Of a stretch of 64,000 nt of DNA, positions 50,830-60,165 are shown in pieces. A model generated the notes under the pieces. The model worked only from the letters and a program-made list of their open reading frames with translations, had not been told where the DNA came from and did not search any database. Position 1 is the stretch's first letter, and every line of letters begins with the position of its first letter. A program made the position numbers and the translations under genes. Source of the stretch: Burkholderia sp. FERM BP-3421 (GTDB taxonomy: Bacteria; Pseudomonadota; Gammaproteobacteria; Burkholderiales; Burkholderiaceae); assembly GCF_028657905.1 (NCBI RefSeq), contig NZ_CP117781.1:2418001-2482000 (forward strand), read 5' to 3'.

Positions 50830-53718
50830 ATGACCCGCAAATTGAAGATACTTAACATGCAACCTCGCTCGCCGTCGCACTACCCGCCTACGAACGAGCG
50901 CGCGCAGACGCTGATCTGCGCGACCATCGCGGCGGCCAGCGCGCTGTGTTTCGCGAACGCCGCGCTCGCCGCGCCCGGCGCGCCGAGCCTCAAGGCCTAT
51001 GAAATCACCTCGCAGCCGCACGGCTTCGTGGAGATCGACCTGCAGAAGGCCGGCAGCGCCCCGTACAAGGACGTCGTCAAGCTCAACAAGAACGTCAACG
51101 TCCCACTGCCCTTCGACATCTGGAGCAACGGCACCGCCGTGAAGGCGCTCGCGGTGGTCGACGGCGTCGTCGATGCCGACTCCGAGATCAAGCTCACCCC
51201 GGGCGGCACGCAAAGCGGCAAGGTGGTCACCCGAGTCAAGACCCCGGGCGTGAAGAAGATGCAGGTTCGCGTGGTCGATGCGAACGGCGCCTCGACCGAC
51301 AGCGCGCCGCTCGACGTGATCGTGTTCGACACCATCCCGGAACTCGCCGATCCGCTGCCGAACAACGCGAGCAAGAACCACAAGCCGTTCGCGAACCGCT
51401 CCGACTCGGTGGTCGGCACCTATTTCGCGACCTGGTCCGTGTACGACCGCAAGTTCAACGTCGACAACGTGCCGGTCGAGAACCTCACGCACATCCTGTA
51501 CGGCTTCGTGCCGATCTGCGGCGGCGCCGACATCAACGCCTCGCTCGCGCGCGACGTGCCGAATTCGTTCCGCGCGCTGCAGCAGACCTGCGCGGGGCTG
51601 CCTGACTTCAGCGTCGCGATCCACGACACCTGGGGCGAGATCGGCATGACGCTGCCGGGCCAGACCGCCAAGTCGCAGCTCAAGGGCGTGCTCGGCCAGA
51701 TGATGGCCGCGAAGAAGCGCAACCCGAACCTGAAGATCCTGCCGTCGATCGGCGGCTGGACGCTGTCCGATCCGTTCTTCCACCTGCACGACGCGGGCAA
51801 GCGCAAGGTGTTCGTCGATTCCGCCGAGCAGCTGCTGCGCACCTGGAAGTTCTTCGACGGCATCGACATCGATTGGGAATTCCCCGGCGGCAAGGGCGCG
51901 AACGGCGCGCTCGGCAATCCGCAGACGGACGGCGCGCTGTACGTGACGCTGATGAAGGAACTGCGGCAGATGCTCGACCGCGTGTCGAAGGACACCGGCA
52001 AGACCTACGAGCTGACCTCGGCGATCGGCGCGGGCAAGGACAAGATCGACGTGGTGAACTACAAGAACGCCACGCAGTACATGGACTACATCTTCGACAT
52101 GACGTACGACTACTACGGTGCGTTCAGCATGACGGAGCTGGGACACCAGACCGCGCTCTACGCGCCGGCCTGGAAGCCCGACACCGCGTATACGACGGAC
52201 AACTCGATCAAGGCCCTGCTGGACCAGGGCGTCGATCCGAAGAAGCTCGTGGTCGGCGCGGCGGCCTACGGCCGCGGCTGGACCGGCGTGTCCGGCTATA
52301 CCGACGGCAACCCGTTCACCGGCAAGGCGACGGGGCCGATCGGCGGCGGCTGGGAGCCAGGCATCCTCGACTACAAGGCCATGGTCGCGAAGATGATCGG
52401 GCCGAACGAAACGGGCATCAACGGCTTCGAGTTCCACTACGACCAGCAGGCCGAGGCGCCGTATGTGTTCAACAAGAGCACGGGCGAACTCGTCACGTAC
52501 GACAATGCGCGCTCGGTGCACGCGAAGGGCGACTATGTGCGCAAGCATCGGCTGGGCGGCATGTTCTCGTGGGAGATCGACGCGGACAACGGCGACATCC
52601 TCAACGCGATGCACGAGGGCCTCGGCCACGACGGCGGCAGCGGCGGCGGTACGCCGAACCGCCCGCCGCTCGCGGACGCGGGCACGGGTGCGACGGTGAC
52701 GGGCGCGCAGACGGTGGCGCTCGACGCATCGAAGTCGCGCGACCCCGATGGCGACCAGCTGACCTACAAGTGGGAACAGATCCATGGCGCGGCGCTGACG
52801 ATCGCGGACCCGGCCAGCGCGAAGACCACGGTCAAGGTGCCCGCGGTCGAACAGGACACGCGCTTCGCGTTCCGCGTGACGGTCAAGGATCCGGCCGGGC
52901 TCTCGTCGAGCGCCGACGTGACCATCGTCGCGAAGGCGGAACCCGTGACCGGGCCGGGCGAGAACCGCCCGCCTGTCGCCGACCTGAGCGGCCCGACGAC
53001 GGCCGGGGCGAACCAGCCGGTCACGCTGTCGGCCGCGAAGTCGAGCGATCCGGACGGCGACAAGCTGAGCTTCAAGTGGACCGTGCCCAACGGCATCGGC
53101 GCACAGCCGAACGGCGCGACGCTGAACTTCACGGCGCCGGCGCTGAAGGCCGACCAGACCTTCGAGTTCGCGGTGACGGTCAGCGACGGCAAGCTCGCGT
53201 CGACGGCCAGGCACGCGGTGCGCGTGAAGGCGCAGGACAACGGCGGCGGTGCAGGCGGCCAGCATCCGCAATACCAGTCCGGCACGCCGTATCGGGCGGG
53301 CGACATCGTGTCGAACCTCGGCAAGCTGTACCAGTGCAAGCCGTTCCCGTACAGCGGCTGGTGCTCGGGTGCGCCGAGCGCCTATGAACCTGGCAAGGGT
53401 TTCGCGTGGAACGATGCGTGGACGCTGGTGGGCGAAGGCGGCGGCAACGGCGGTGGCAACGGCGGTGGCAACGGCGGCGGCAACGGCGGCGGCAACGGCA
53501 ACGGCGGCGGCAACGGCGGCGGCAGCGGCGGCGGCAACCACCCCGCATACCAGGAAGGCGCCAGCTACAACGCCGGCGACATCGTGTCGAACGACGGCAA
53601 GCTCTACCGCTGCAAGCCCGCGCCGTTCAGCGGCTGGTGCTCGATGGCCAAGTGGGCATACGAACCCGGCAAGGGCAGCGCCTGGAATCAGGCATGGGAG
53701 GTCTACAACGGCAAATGA
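50830..53718 (+). CDS. Secreted multidomain GH18 chitinase (PKD and CBM5/12 domains)
   Basis: This 962-residue secreted enzyme hydrolyses chitin. After a signal peptide (ATIAAASALCFANAALA) comes an N-terminal beta domain. The GH18 barrel runs from about residue 195 to 600, with SIGGWT and the catalytic FDGIDIDWEFPGG. Two PKD domains follow (NRPPLADAG and NRPPVADLS), then a CBM5/12 module (YQSGTPYRAGDIVSNLGKLY), a Gly/Asn-rich linker and a second CBM5/12. The start is uncertain: the ATG at 50830 and one at 50857 are both in frame and neither has a good ribosome site. It is divergent from the LPMO; both are probably exported together. Confidence 0.95.
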   Translation: MTRKLKILNMQPRSPSHYPPTNERAQTLICATIAAASALCFANAALAAPGAPSLKAYEITSQPHGFVEIDLQKAGSAPYKDVVKLNKNVNVPLPFDIWSNGTAVKALAVVDGVVDADSEIKLTPGGTQSGKVVTRVKTPGVKKMQVRVVDANGASTDSAPLDVIVFDTIPELADPLPNNASKNHKPFANRSDSVVGTYFATWSVYDRKFNVDNVPVENLTHILYGFVPICGGADINASLARDVPNSFRALQQTCAGLPDFSVAIHDTWGEIGMTLPGQTAKSQLKGVLGQMMAAKKRNPNLKILPSIGGWTLSDPFFHLHDAGKRKVFVDSAEQLLRTWKFFDGIDIDWEFPGGKGANGALGNPQTDGALYVTLMKELRQMLDRVSKDTGKTYELTSAIGAGKDKIDVVNYKNATQYMDYIFDMTYDYYGAFSMTELGHQTALYAPAWKPDTAYTTDNSIKALLDQGVDPKKLVVGAAAYGRGWTGVSGYTDGNPFTGKATGPIGGGWEPGILDYKAMVAKMIGPNETGINGFEFHYDQQAEAPYVFNKSTGELVTYDNARSVHAKGDYVRKHRLGGMFSWEIDADNGDILNAMHEGLGHDGGSGGGTPNRPPLADAGTGATVTGAQTVALDASKSRDPDGDQLTYKWEQIHGAALTIADPASAKTTVKVPAVEQDTRFAFRVTVKDPAGLSSSADVTIVAKAEPVTGPGENRPPVADLSGPTTAGANQPVTLSAAKSSDPDGDKLSFKWTVPNGIGAQPNGATLNFTAPALKADQTFEFAVTVSDGKLASTARHAVRVKAQDNGGGAGGQHPQYQSGTPYRAGDIVSNLGKLYQCKPFPYSGWCSGAPSAYEPGKGFAWNDAWTLVGEGGGNGGGNGGGNGGGNGGGNGNGGGNGGGSGGGNHPAYQEGASYNAGDIVSNDGKLYRCKPAPFSGWCSMAKWAYEPGKGSAWNQAWEVYNGK
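53437..53537. repeat. Gly-Gly-Gly-Asn linker repeats in the chitinase gene
   Basis: Imperfect 12-bp units of the type GGCGGTGGCAAC encode a Gly/Asn linker of about 33 residues between the two chitin-binding modules. Such tracts can change copy number without a frameshift. Confidence 0.85.
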
Positions 53719-53758
53719 CGATGCCATCCGTGCATACGGATGATCCAGCGTGAAAGAC

Positions 53759-53781
53759 GGGAGCCGGCCCAGCCGGCTCCC
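53759..53781 (+). terminator. Hairpin after the chitinase gene
   Basis: A perfect 10-bp stem (GGGAGCCGGC / GCCGGCTCCC) with a 3-base loop lies 40 bases after the stop. A smaller palindrome, ATCCGT-GCAT-ACGGAT, is at 53725-53740. There is no T run. Confidence 0.55.
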
Positions 53782-53877
53782 GCACGCCCGGGGCAATCCA
53801 TGCAAGCGTTCTCACCCGGCAGGGTCGCGAGCGCTTGCGCGGCCTGCCGTCCGCCTGGCACGCCCGAACCGTCGCGC

Positions 53878-54219
53878 TCACGCCTTCCGCACGAATTCCG
53901 TCTTGAGACTCATCGCGCCGAACCCGTCTATCTTGCAATCGATGTCATGATCGCTGTCGACGAGGCGGATGTTCTTGACCTTGGTGCCCATCTTCACGAC
54001 GCCGGAGCCGCCTTTCAGCTTCAGGTCCTTGATGACCGTCACGGTGTCGCCGTCGTTGAGCAGGTTGCCGGCGGCATCGCGATAGACGCGGCCGGCCGCT
54101 TCGGCCGGCGCGGCATCCTGCGCCGACCATTCGTGCGCGCAGGACGGGCAGACCAGCAGCGCGCCATCCTCATACGTGTAGTCGGCCTGGCAGTTCGGGC
54201 AAGGGGGCAATGTGCTCAT
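53878..54219 (-). CDS. PhnA/YjdM family zinc-ribbon protein
   Basis: This 113-residue protein has an N-terminal zinc ribbon (PCPNCQADYTYEDG and VCPSCAHEW) and the conserved C-terminal domain with DGDTVTVIKDLKLKG. The family was named after phosphonate metabolism, but its function is not established (YjdM of E. coli is not needed for phosphonate use). The ATG at 54219 has an AAGGATC box. It follows the kinase gene in the same direction with a gap of 120 bases. Confidence 0.9.
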   Translation of the reverse strand: MSTLPPCPNCQADYTYEDGALLVCPSCAHEWSAQDAAPAEAAGRVYRDAAGNLLNDGDTVTVIKDLKLKGGSGVVKMGTKVKNIRLVDSDHDIDCKIDGFGAMSLKTEFVRKA

Positions 54220-54339
54220 CGGCGATCCTTCGGGTGAAATCCAATAAAGCGCGCCAGTATAGCCGCCCGCGCATCCGGCCCGGGTCCCGCCCGACCGGCT
54301 GCGCGGATCGGCCGCACGCGCCGCGTCCCCCCGGCTCAC

Positions 54340-56664
54340 TCATTCCTCGAGCCGTGCAGCTTCGGTGCGCGCGAGCCGCACCGTGAAGCGGCTGCCTTCG
54401 CCCAGCACCGATTCCACCTCCACCCGCCCGCCATGACGCGTGATCACGGTCTGCACGAACGGCAGGCCGAGCCCGACGCCCTGGCTCGCATCGGCGCGCG
54501 CGCCGTCGACCTGGAAGAACGGTTCGAACAGGCGCGGAAGCGCTGCCGCTGGAATCCCGAATCCGTGATCCTCGATGCCGAGCGCAACCTCGTCGCCCTG
54601 CCGGCGGATCCGGACGTCGATCTCGGTGCCTTCGCTCGAATACTTGATCGCGTTGTCGAGCAGGTTCACGAGCGCACGCAGCAGCATGTCGCGATGGCCG
54701 AGCACGAACAGTTCCTCGCCCTCGTCGTGCGGCCCTCCGACCTCGATCCGCTTCGCGGTCGCGCTGTGCCAGACCTGATCCACGGCCTCCGCCGCGAGAT
54801 CGTTCAGCGACACGGGCAGATAGCTGCGCGCATCGAGATGCTCGGCGCGCGCGAGCTGCGTGAAGTCCTGCGCGACGCGCAGGCTGTAGTCGACGAGCCG
54901 GTGCAGATCGCCGAGGAAATCCGCATCCGCGCTCGCACCCGCGCCGCGCGCACTGCGCTCCTCGAGCAAGGCCAGCATCGTCGCGAGCGGGTTGCGCAGA
55001 TCGTGTGCCATGCTCCGCAGGGTCAGGCGGTCGCTCTCCGCCGCGGCGCGAATGTCGTGCACGTCGACGAAGCAGATCATGCTGCCCGCATCGCCGTGAT
55101 CGCCGCCGTCGCCGAACGGCGTCACCATCATCATGTGAATGCGGCCGTCGATCTCCAGCTCGACCGTCCGGATCGCGCGCGCCGCCTTTGCCGCACGGAT
55201 CTCGTCGCGCGCGAGCGCGAGCATCGCGCGGTCACCGTCGGCACCGGCGAGGCGGGAGAGGCGGGCGAGCATTTCCTGCCCCTGTTCGTTGCTGAGCACG
55301 AGCTGCGCCCCTTGCTCGACGAACACCGGATAAGGCAGCGCGCGGATGAGGTCGACATACGCGGTGCGCGACGCGCGGATCTGCTGCATCAGCTCGGTGA
55401 TCCCGTCAATCGGCGCCGGGCTCGCGGCCTCCGACGTCGCGGCCGGCGCCAGGTTCGCGAGATGCCGGCCGCCGCCCGCGCGCAGCGCATCGAACTCCCG
55501 CCGCAGGAAGCTGTGCGTCGCGCTCGCGCGACGCCAGCCGTAGATCGCGTAGATCACGCCGCACATCACCACGGTCGGGCCGGCCGGCATCCAGTAGCCG
55601 CACCCCAGCGGCACCGCCATCGCGCTCGCGACGAACAACGCGACCCATCCGAGCGCGAGCCCGTAGAGCCGGGCCCCCGACGCGCGCGTGCAGATCACGA
55701 TCATGCCGAGCGCGACCGCGAGGCCGATCAGCACCTGCAACGCGTACGGCACGCGCCGGATCAGATGGCCGCCCAGCAGCGCGTCGGTGGCAAGCGCATC
55801 GACCTGCACCCGGCTCAGGGGCCGCCCCGCCGCAGACAGCACGTAAGGACCGCCGGACAGATCCGTCGCGGTGTCGCCGACGAACACGACGCGCCCAGCG
55901 AACGCGGAAGCCGGCACGCGTCCGTCCAGCACGTCGACATAGGAGTACTGCTGAAGATCGAACTGGCGCGGCAACGACAGCGCGAGCGCATCGTGCACGA
56001 TGTGCCCCATCGTCGTCACGTGGTCCTGCGCGTAGTGGCGCACGTCGCCGAGCGGCAACGGCAGGCCGGCGACGCGCAGCATCTGCAGCGCGACGTGCGG
56101 CTCCTCGGTGCCCGACGCGTCGACCTTCAGGAACGGCACGATGCCCTGCACCGCGTGATCGGCGCCGAGCATGAGGTTGCGCTGCCCGATCGCCGCCGCC
56201 GCCCGCGCGAGCGGCGCCGCCGGCGGCAGCACGACGTCGGTGCGGCCCGCCACGGCGTTGGACTGCTCGGTCAGCACGACCCGCCCGTGCCGCGCGATCG
56301 CGCGCGCCAGCACCGCGTCCTGCGGATTCGGGCTGACCAGCGTGAAATCGAGTGCAACGCTCGCCGCGCCGTCGAGCCGTTCGAGCAGGCGGGCATGCGT
56401 CGCCCGCGCGTAGCTGGCGCTCGCCCCGAGCGCCGCGATCGTGCGCGCATCGACGACCACCACCGCGACCTTGCCGCGGTGCGCAGCGTTGTCGTGGCGC
56501 GAAACCAGATCCCAGTGCACGCGATCGAGCGGCGCGAACAGCGTCTCGACCGACGGCGTATAGCCGAGCGCGGTCAACGCAAGCAGGACCAGCGCGAGCA
56601 GCCAGCCGGATGGACGGCCCCCGGACACCCGGCGCGCGATGCGATCGAACCATCTGGGCAGCAT
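54340..56664 (-). CDS. CHASE2-domain sensor histidine kinase
   Basis: This 774-residue membrane kinase starts with a helix (WLLALVLLALTALGYTP), then an extracytoplasmic CHASE2 sensor (about 40-310; VVVVDARTIAALG, FVGDTATDLSG), three further helices and a PAS-like region. HisKA has the phospho-His near 554 (SMAHDLRNPLATMLALLEE), followed by the HATPase domain (LLDNAIKYSSEGTEIDV, GIEDHGFGIP, GVGLGLPFVQ). The ATG at 56664 has a GAGGAA box and starts directly at the first helix; a longer frame upstream is not used. No response regulator is adjacent; the OmpR-type protein at 37863-38546 is a candidate partner, which I infer only from co-location around the chitin and secretion genes. Confidence 0.92.
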   Translation of the reverse strand: MLPRWFDRIARRVSGGRPSGWLLALVLLALTALGYTPSVETLFAPLDRVHWDLVSRHDNAAHRGKVAVVVVDARTIAALGASASYARATHARLLERLDGAASVALDFTLVSPNPQDAVLARAIARHGRVVLTEQSNAVAGRTDVVLPPAAPLARAAAAIGQRNLMLGADHAVQGIVPFLKVDASGTEEPHVALQMLRVAGLPLPLGDVRHYAQDHVTTMGHIVHDALALSLPRQFDLQQYSYVDVLDGRVPASAFAGRVVFVGDTATDLSGGPYVLSAAGRPLSRVQVDALATDALLGGHLIRRVPYALQVLIGLAVALGMIVICTRASGARLYGLALGWVALFVASAMAVPLGCGYWMPAGPTVVMCGVIYAIYGWRRASATHSFLRREFDALRAGGGRHLANLAPAATSEAASPAPIDGITELMQQIRASRTAYVDLIRALPYPVFVEQGAQLVLSNEQGQEMLARLSRLAGADGDRAMLALARDEIRAAKAARAIRTVELEIDGRIHMMMVTPFGDGGDHGDAGSMICFVDVHDIRAAAESDRLTLRSMAHDLRNPLATMLALLEERSARGAGASADADFLGDLHRLVDYSLRVAQDFTQLARAEHLDARSYLPVSLNDLAAEAVDQVWHSATAKRIEVGGPHDEGEELFVLGHRDMLLRALVNLLDNAIKYSSEGTEIDVRIRRQGDEVALGIEDHGFGIPAAALPRLFEPFFQVDGARADASQGVGLGLPFVQTVITRHGGRVEVESVLGEGSRFTVRLARTEAARLEE

Positions 56665-56693
56665 GTACGGGGTTCCTCTTCTGATTGTTATGG

Positions 56694-56738
56694 CCCATTC
56701 CATTGGCCCGCCTCGAAGGGCCGGGCCAATGGAATGGG
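56694..56738. repeat. Perfect 17-bp inverted repeat in the leader of the CHASE2 kinase
   Basis: CCCATTCCATTGGCCCG (56694-56710) is repeated inverted at 56722-56738 with an 11-base loop. It begins 30 bases upstream of the kinase start. It could be an RNA hairpin in the leader, an operator, or a terminator for upstream transcription. The rest of the gap 56665-57031 holds no gene; 56940-57000 is AT-rich and may carry a promoter. Confidence 0.8.
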
Positions 56739-57031
56739 ACGGGAGCGGCACGGCCGGGCCCTGCACCGCATGATATAGCGCCGGGGCCCCGCCTGGAAAA
56801 TCCCGACGCCGCGCCTGCGACGCGCACCCCGCCGGTGCGGCGGGTCGGGTGCCTGGCCGCACGTTCGAGTCCGAACAAGCGCAGCGCCGGGCAAGCCCGA
56901 ATCTTGCCGGACAACGCAGTCCGATTGCATATTGGCGCGATTTTTAGGATTTAATCGATTTAATAAAATTCGATTTAGTACTTATATTAAAACCATCTCC
57001 CGCCCCGCTTTTCCCGCGCCCCGGCGGCGCA

Positions 57032-58267
57032 TCAGGCCGGCTCGGCGCCCATCTGCTCGCGGCCGAGCGCGCTCAGGTCGACAGCCATGCCGCGCCCCGC
57101 GAAATCAGTCTCGAAATGATCGGCGGGGAAATCCGGCGGGCTCTCGCCGCGCGCGAAGCTCGCCCACTGGCGGCGCACATAGGCGCTGTTCTTCGCGCAG
57201 GCGGGCGCGGCCGCGATGTACATCACGTTGCTGTAACCACTGCCGCGATGCTGGTCCTCCACCGCATGAACCACGTCGCAATGCCAGAACACCGCGTCCC
57301 CCGGCTGCATCGCCGGGATCGGCACGAGCGCGTCGAGCAGCAGCGCATGCCATTCGGGCAGGATCGACAGCGCGCGCGCCGGGCGGGCGCCGCACAGGTC
57401 GTCGTCGGCCACGTCATCCTGCAGGGCGCGCAGCAGCACGTAGGCCATCGCATTGGCCACTGGGATCAGCTGCAGCGTGCCATCGCCCGGGCCTTGCGCC
57501 GTCAGCGCGGTCCAGCCCTGGAAGGTGCGGAACATCGAGCACACGGCGGGCGACGGAATCTCCTCGGCCTCGGGCCGGAATGCGGGATCGTACGGATCGT
57601 AGCCGCGCCAATCGCCCGCCAGCACATGCCGGTAGACCTGCCGGAAGTTCGGGCCGAGCCAGCGCTCGACCGAGCCGCCGTCGACGTGCGGCGACAAGCC
57701 GAGCGACGCCGATCCGGGCGGGCGGCGACGCAGACGATCGGCGTAGGCCGGCACGCGCGACGGATCGAGGCCCGCGTGCGCGCGCCACAGGCCGTTCAGG
57801 AACGCCCGCACCCGGGTCAGTTCGACCGACTGCCGCGCGAGGACCTGCGGCCGCGACCAGTAGATGCCGTAGATCTGCGGCCGGCTCGACGCCAGCGCGC
57901 CGAAATACCGATCCTCGGCCCGGTGCGCGAGCCGCGCGTCGAGGCGGTTCGCGTCGACGTACGCATCGATCTCGTCGTTCCAGTCGCGCGCCTGCTGCGC
58001 GTCGAATACGCCTCGGATCACGCAGGCGCCGCGACGACGGATCGCCGCCGGCGCGCCGGGCGCGACCCGGTTCGACGCGATGTCGGCAGAATGCAGCACG
58101 GGAATGACGTCGCGCCCAAGCGCCTCATCGCGGCGGATCTCGTCGACCTGGCGCGCGAGTTCGCCTTCCAGTTCGCGGAACACCCGAGTGCGCTCGGGCA
58201 GCGCGGCGCGCAAGGTCTGCTTGGTCGCACGGATGGCCGCCGGCACATCCTCGATGTCGAAGCGCAT
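57032..58267 (-). CDS. DUF1479 (YbiU-like) putative iron/2-oxoglutarate-dependent dioxygenase
   Basis: This 411-residue protein of the DUF1479 family is related to YbiU of E. coli. GLSPHVDGGSVERWLG and GDAVFWHCDVVHAVEDQH provide a His-x-Asp...His arrangement as in Fe(II)/2-oxoglutarate oxygenases, so oxygenase activity is likely but the substrate is unknown. The ATG at 58267 has an AGGAGGAG box. It stands alone between AT-rich DNA and a gap of 350 bases. Confidence 0.87.
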   Translation of the reverse strand: MRFDIEDVPAAIRATKQTLRAALPERTRVFRELEGELARQVDEIRRDEALGRDVIPVLHSADIASNRVAPGAPAAIRRRGACVIRGVFDAQQARDWNDEIDAYVDANRLDARLAHRAEDRYFGALASSRPQIYGIYWSRPQVLARQSVELTRVRAFLNGLWRAHAGLDPSRVPAYADRLRRRPPGSASLGLSPHVDGGSVERWLGPNFRQVYRHVLAGDWRGYDPYDPAFRPEAEEIPSPAVCSMFRTFQGWTALTAQGPGDGTLQLIPVANAMAYVLLRALQDDVADDDLCGARPARALSILPEWHALLLDALVPIPAMQPGDAVFWHCDVVHAVEDQHRGSGYSNVMYIAAAPACAKNSAYVRRQWASFARGESPPDFPADHFETDFAGRGMAVDLSALGREQMGAEPA

Positions 58268-58616
58268 GTCGATCTCCTCCTGAAGGTCGTCCAAGGGACG
58301 ATGCAGGGTAGATCATGCCGGGGCTTCGCATGGCGCGCTTTACGCCAAGTTTCGATCCTTTTCCGCCGGATCGGCGCATCCACCGCCCGGGACGGCGCGG
58401 GCGGGCGTCCCGCGCGAATCGCGCGCGGCCCGGCCGTGACGTGATCGCCCCGACGCCCGAGGGGCCCGCACGGCGCGCCGGCCGCACGTTGGCGCGGGTG
58501 CCGGTCGCATGGCGTTACGCCGCCCGGCGCGCGCACATGGCGCGCCCGCGCGGCATACCGCACGTTGGAGCGCGTGCCCGCCGCATCGCGTCGAGCCGTT
58601 CGCCGACGCGCCCCGC
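58268..58616. other. GC-rich intergenic region without a recognised feature
   Basis: The gap between the DUF1479 gene start and the ABC-type membrane protein stop is very GC-rich and shows only imperfect, irregular repeats (for example around CCGCACGTTGG at 58478 and 58559). I see no gene, promoter or terminator that I can support. Confidence 0.4.
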
Positions 58617-59507
58617 TCATTCGCCGCCCGGCGCGTGCGCGATCCGCTCGCCGATATCACGCACGCGCGACACGCTCTGGACGATCATCGGCAACTGGCT
58701 GACCGCTTCGTACAGCATCCACACATACGACAGCACCGCATAGATCGACCCGACCGTCGCGCCGCCGTGGCCGATGCGCAGCAGCACGCTGAAGGTGAAG
58801 GCCATCATCACGAGATCGACCGCGCCCCAGGTTCTCGCTTCCGCGTCGGAGATCCGCACGCGCCAGAAGCGCACCTTCTCGAAGTGCCGTCGCACGACGC
58901 GCAGCGGCGCATGGACGACGATGCCGATCTCGCGCTCCAGGCGATTGTTGAGCGCGCTGTTCAGCCGGTACGCACGCGCGGCGAAACGCTTGTTGATCCA
59001 GATGACAGGCACGAGCATCGCAAGCGCGAACGCGCCGACCACCCAGTCGTAGTACGCGAGCATCGCCGCCGCGCCGAGTATCCGGATCAGGTGGGTCGCC
59101 ATCGCGGGGGCGTCGGCCTCGAAGAAGCTCACGACCTCGCGCGACAGCGCGACACGCGCCGCCACGTGGCTGTCGTCGACCCCGGTGCCGCGCTGCCGCT
59201 CGACCATGTCGCCGACCAGATGCGCATAGATGCGCGTAAACAGCCGGGTGTCGTACACATGCCGGCACAGCCCGACCACCAGATGCGCGAACCACAGTGC
59301 GATCAGCGGCACGAGCCCGTGCGGGCGACCGGACAGCAGCCCGTCGATCGCGAGGCCGATCGCCGACGGATACAGCAGTTCCGCGATGTTCTCGACGCCA
59401 GTCAGTCCGTAGGTCAGCGCGAGGCGCGAGCGGTAGCGCGCCGCGATGGCGCGCAGCAGACGGCCCGGCGACAGGCCGGCGTCCGCGGGAGGGGAATTCA
59501 TCGTCAT
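58617..59507 (-). CDS. ABC-transporter six-helix membrane-domain protein without ATPase domain
   Basis: This 296-residue protein corresponds to an ABC exporter-type transmembrane domain. Six hydrophobic helices are seen, with DSHVAARVALSREVVSFFE in the place of an intracellular loop. No Walker or signature motif follows, and no ATPase gene is next to it. Such stand-alone domains occur widely, but their partner and substrate are unknown. Two Met codons (59507 and 59501) are possible starts; neither has a clear ribosome site. Confidence 0.75.
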   Translation of the reverse strand: MTMNSPPADAGLSPGRLLRAIAARYRSRLALTYGLTGVENIAELLYPSAIGLAIDGLLSGRPHGLVPLIALWFAHLVVGLCRHVYDTRLFTRIYAHLVGDMVERQRGTGVDDSHVAARVALSREVVSFFEADAPAMATHLIRILGAAAMLAYYDWVVGAFALAMLVPVIWINKRFAARAYRLNSALNNRLEREIGIVVHAPLRVVRRHFEKVRFWRVRISDAEARTWGAVDLVMMAFTFSVLLRIGHGGATVGSIYAVLSYVWMLYEAVSQLPMIVQSVSRVRDIGERIAHAPGGE

Positions 59508-59740
59508 GGTGTGAGCACCGGCGGGTAAAGGACAGGCGGGGACAGGCTGGCGGCGAGCGGCGCGGCCCGTCGGCGCGCGACGGAGAGGCGCCCTGATCGC
59601 GCTTCCCCTCGGGCGCGAGCCGGACGTCGCCCTTGCCGCGCGATGACGACTGCCCATTCGTTGAAATGAAATCGTAATGTTTTGATTCTAATCAGGCGCC
59701 CCGGCCCGGACTGTGCGGATTTGTGGCGCGCCGCCGAGGC

Positions 59741-60121
59741 TCACGCGTCGAAGCTCAGCTCGACGCCATTGCCCGCCGGATCGCGGAAAAACAGCTGCAC
59801 GCGGGCGCTCGTCGCATCGACGATGCGCCGATAAGCCATGCCGCGCTCCGCCAGCACGCGCTCGACGGTTGCGAGGTCGGTCGCCGCGAACGCGATATGG
59901 TCGAAGGTCGTCGACACATCGACCGCGCGCACGTCGCCCGGCGAGGTCTCGCTCATATGCAGCACGTCGCGCCCGCCCGCGTACAGCCAGAAGCCATAGC
60001 GGGAAGACGCCGGGCGCGGCCCGGCTTCCAGCCCCACGACGTCGCGATAGAACGCGCACAGCGTATCGAGCAGCGCGCGCGGCGCGCGCAGGTTGAAATG
60101 GCTGAAGCCTGTCACGGGCAT
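59741..60121 (-). CDS. VOC-family protein (glyoxalase/bleomycin resistance-like)
   Basis: This 126-residue protein has one vicinal oxygen chelate module with FSHFNLRAP at the start, HIAFAATDLATVERVL in the middle and the C-terminal FFRDPAGNGVELSF. Metal ligands can be placed at His8, the middle His and the last Glu. The substrate is unknown. An AGGAGA box precedes the ATG. It forms a pair with a second VOC gene 44 bases upstream. Confidence 0.87.
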   Translation of the reverse strand: MPVTGFSHFNLRAPRALLDTLCAFYRDVVGLEAGPRPASSRYGFWLYAGGRDVLHMSETSPGDVRAVDVSTTFDHIAFAATDLATVERVLAERGMAYRRIVDATSARVQLFFRDPAGNGVELSFDA

Positions 60122-60165
60122 GGCGGGTCTCCTGTCGGTCGGCGCGGCCGGATGGCCGGCCGTCT

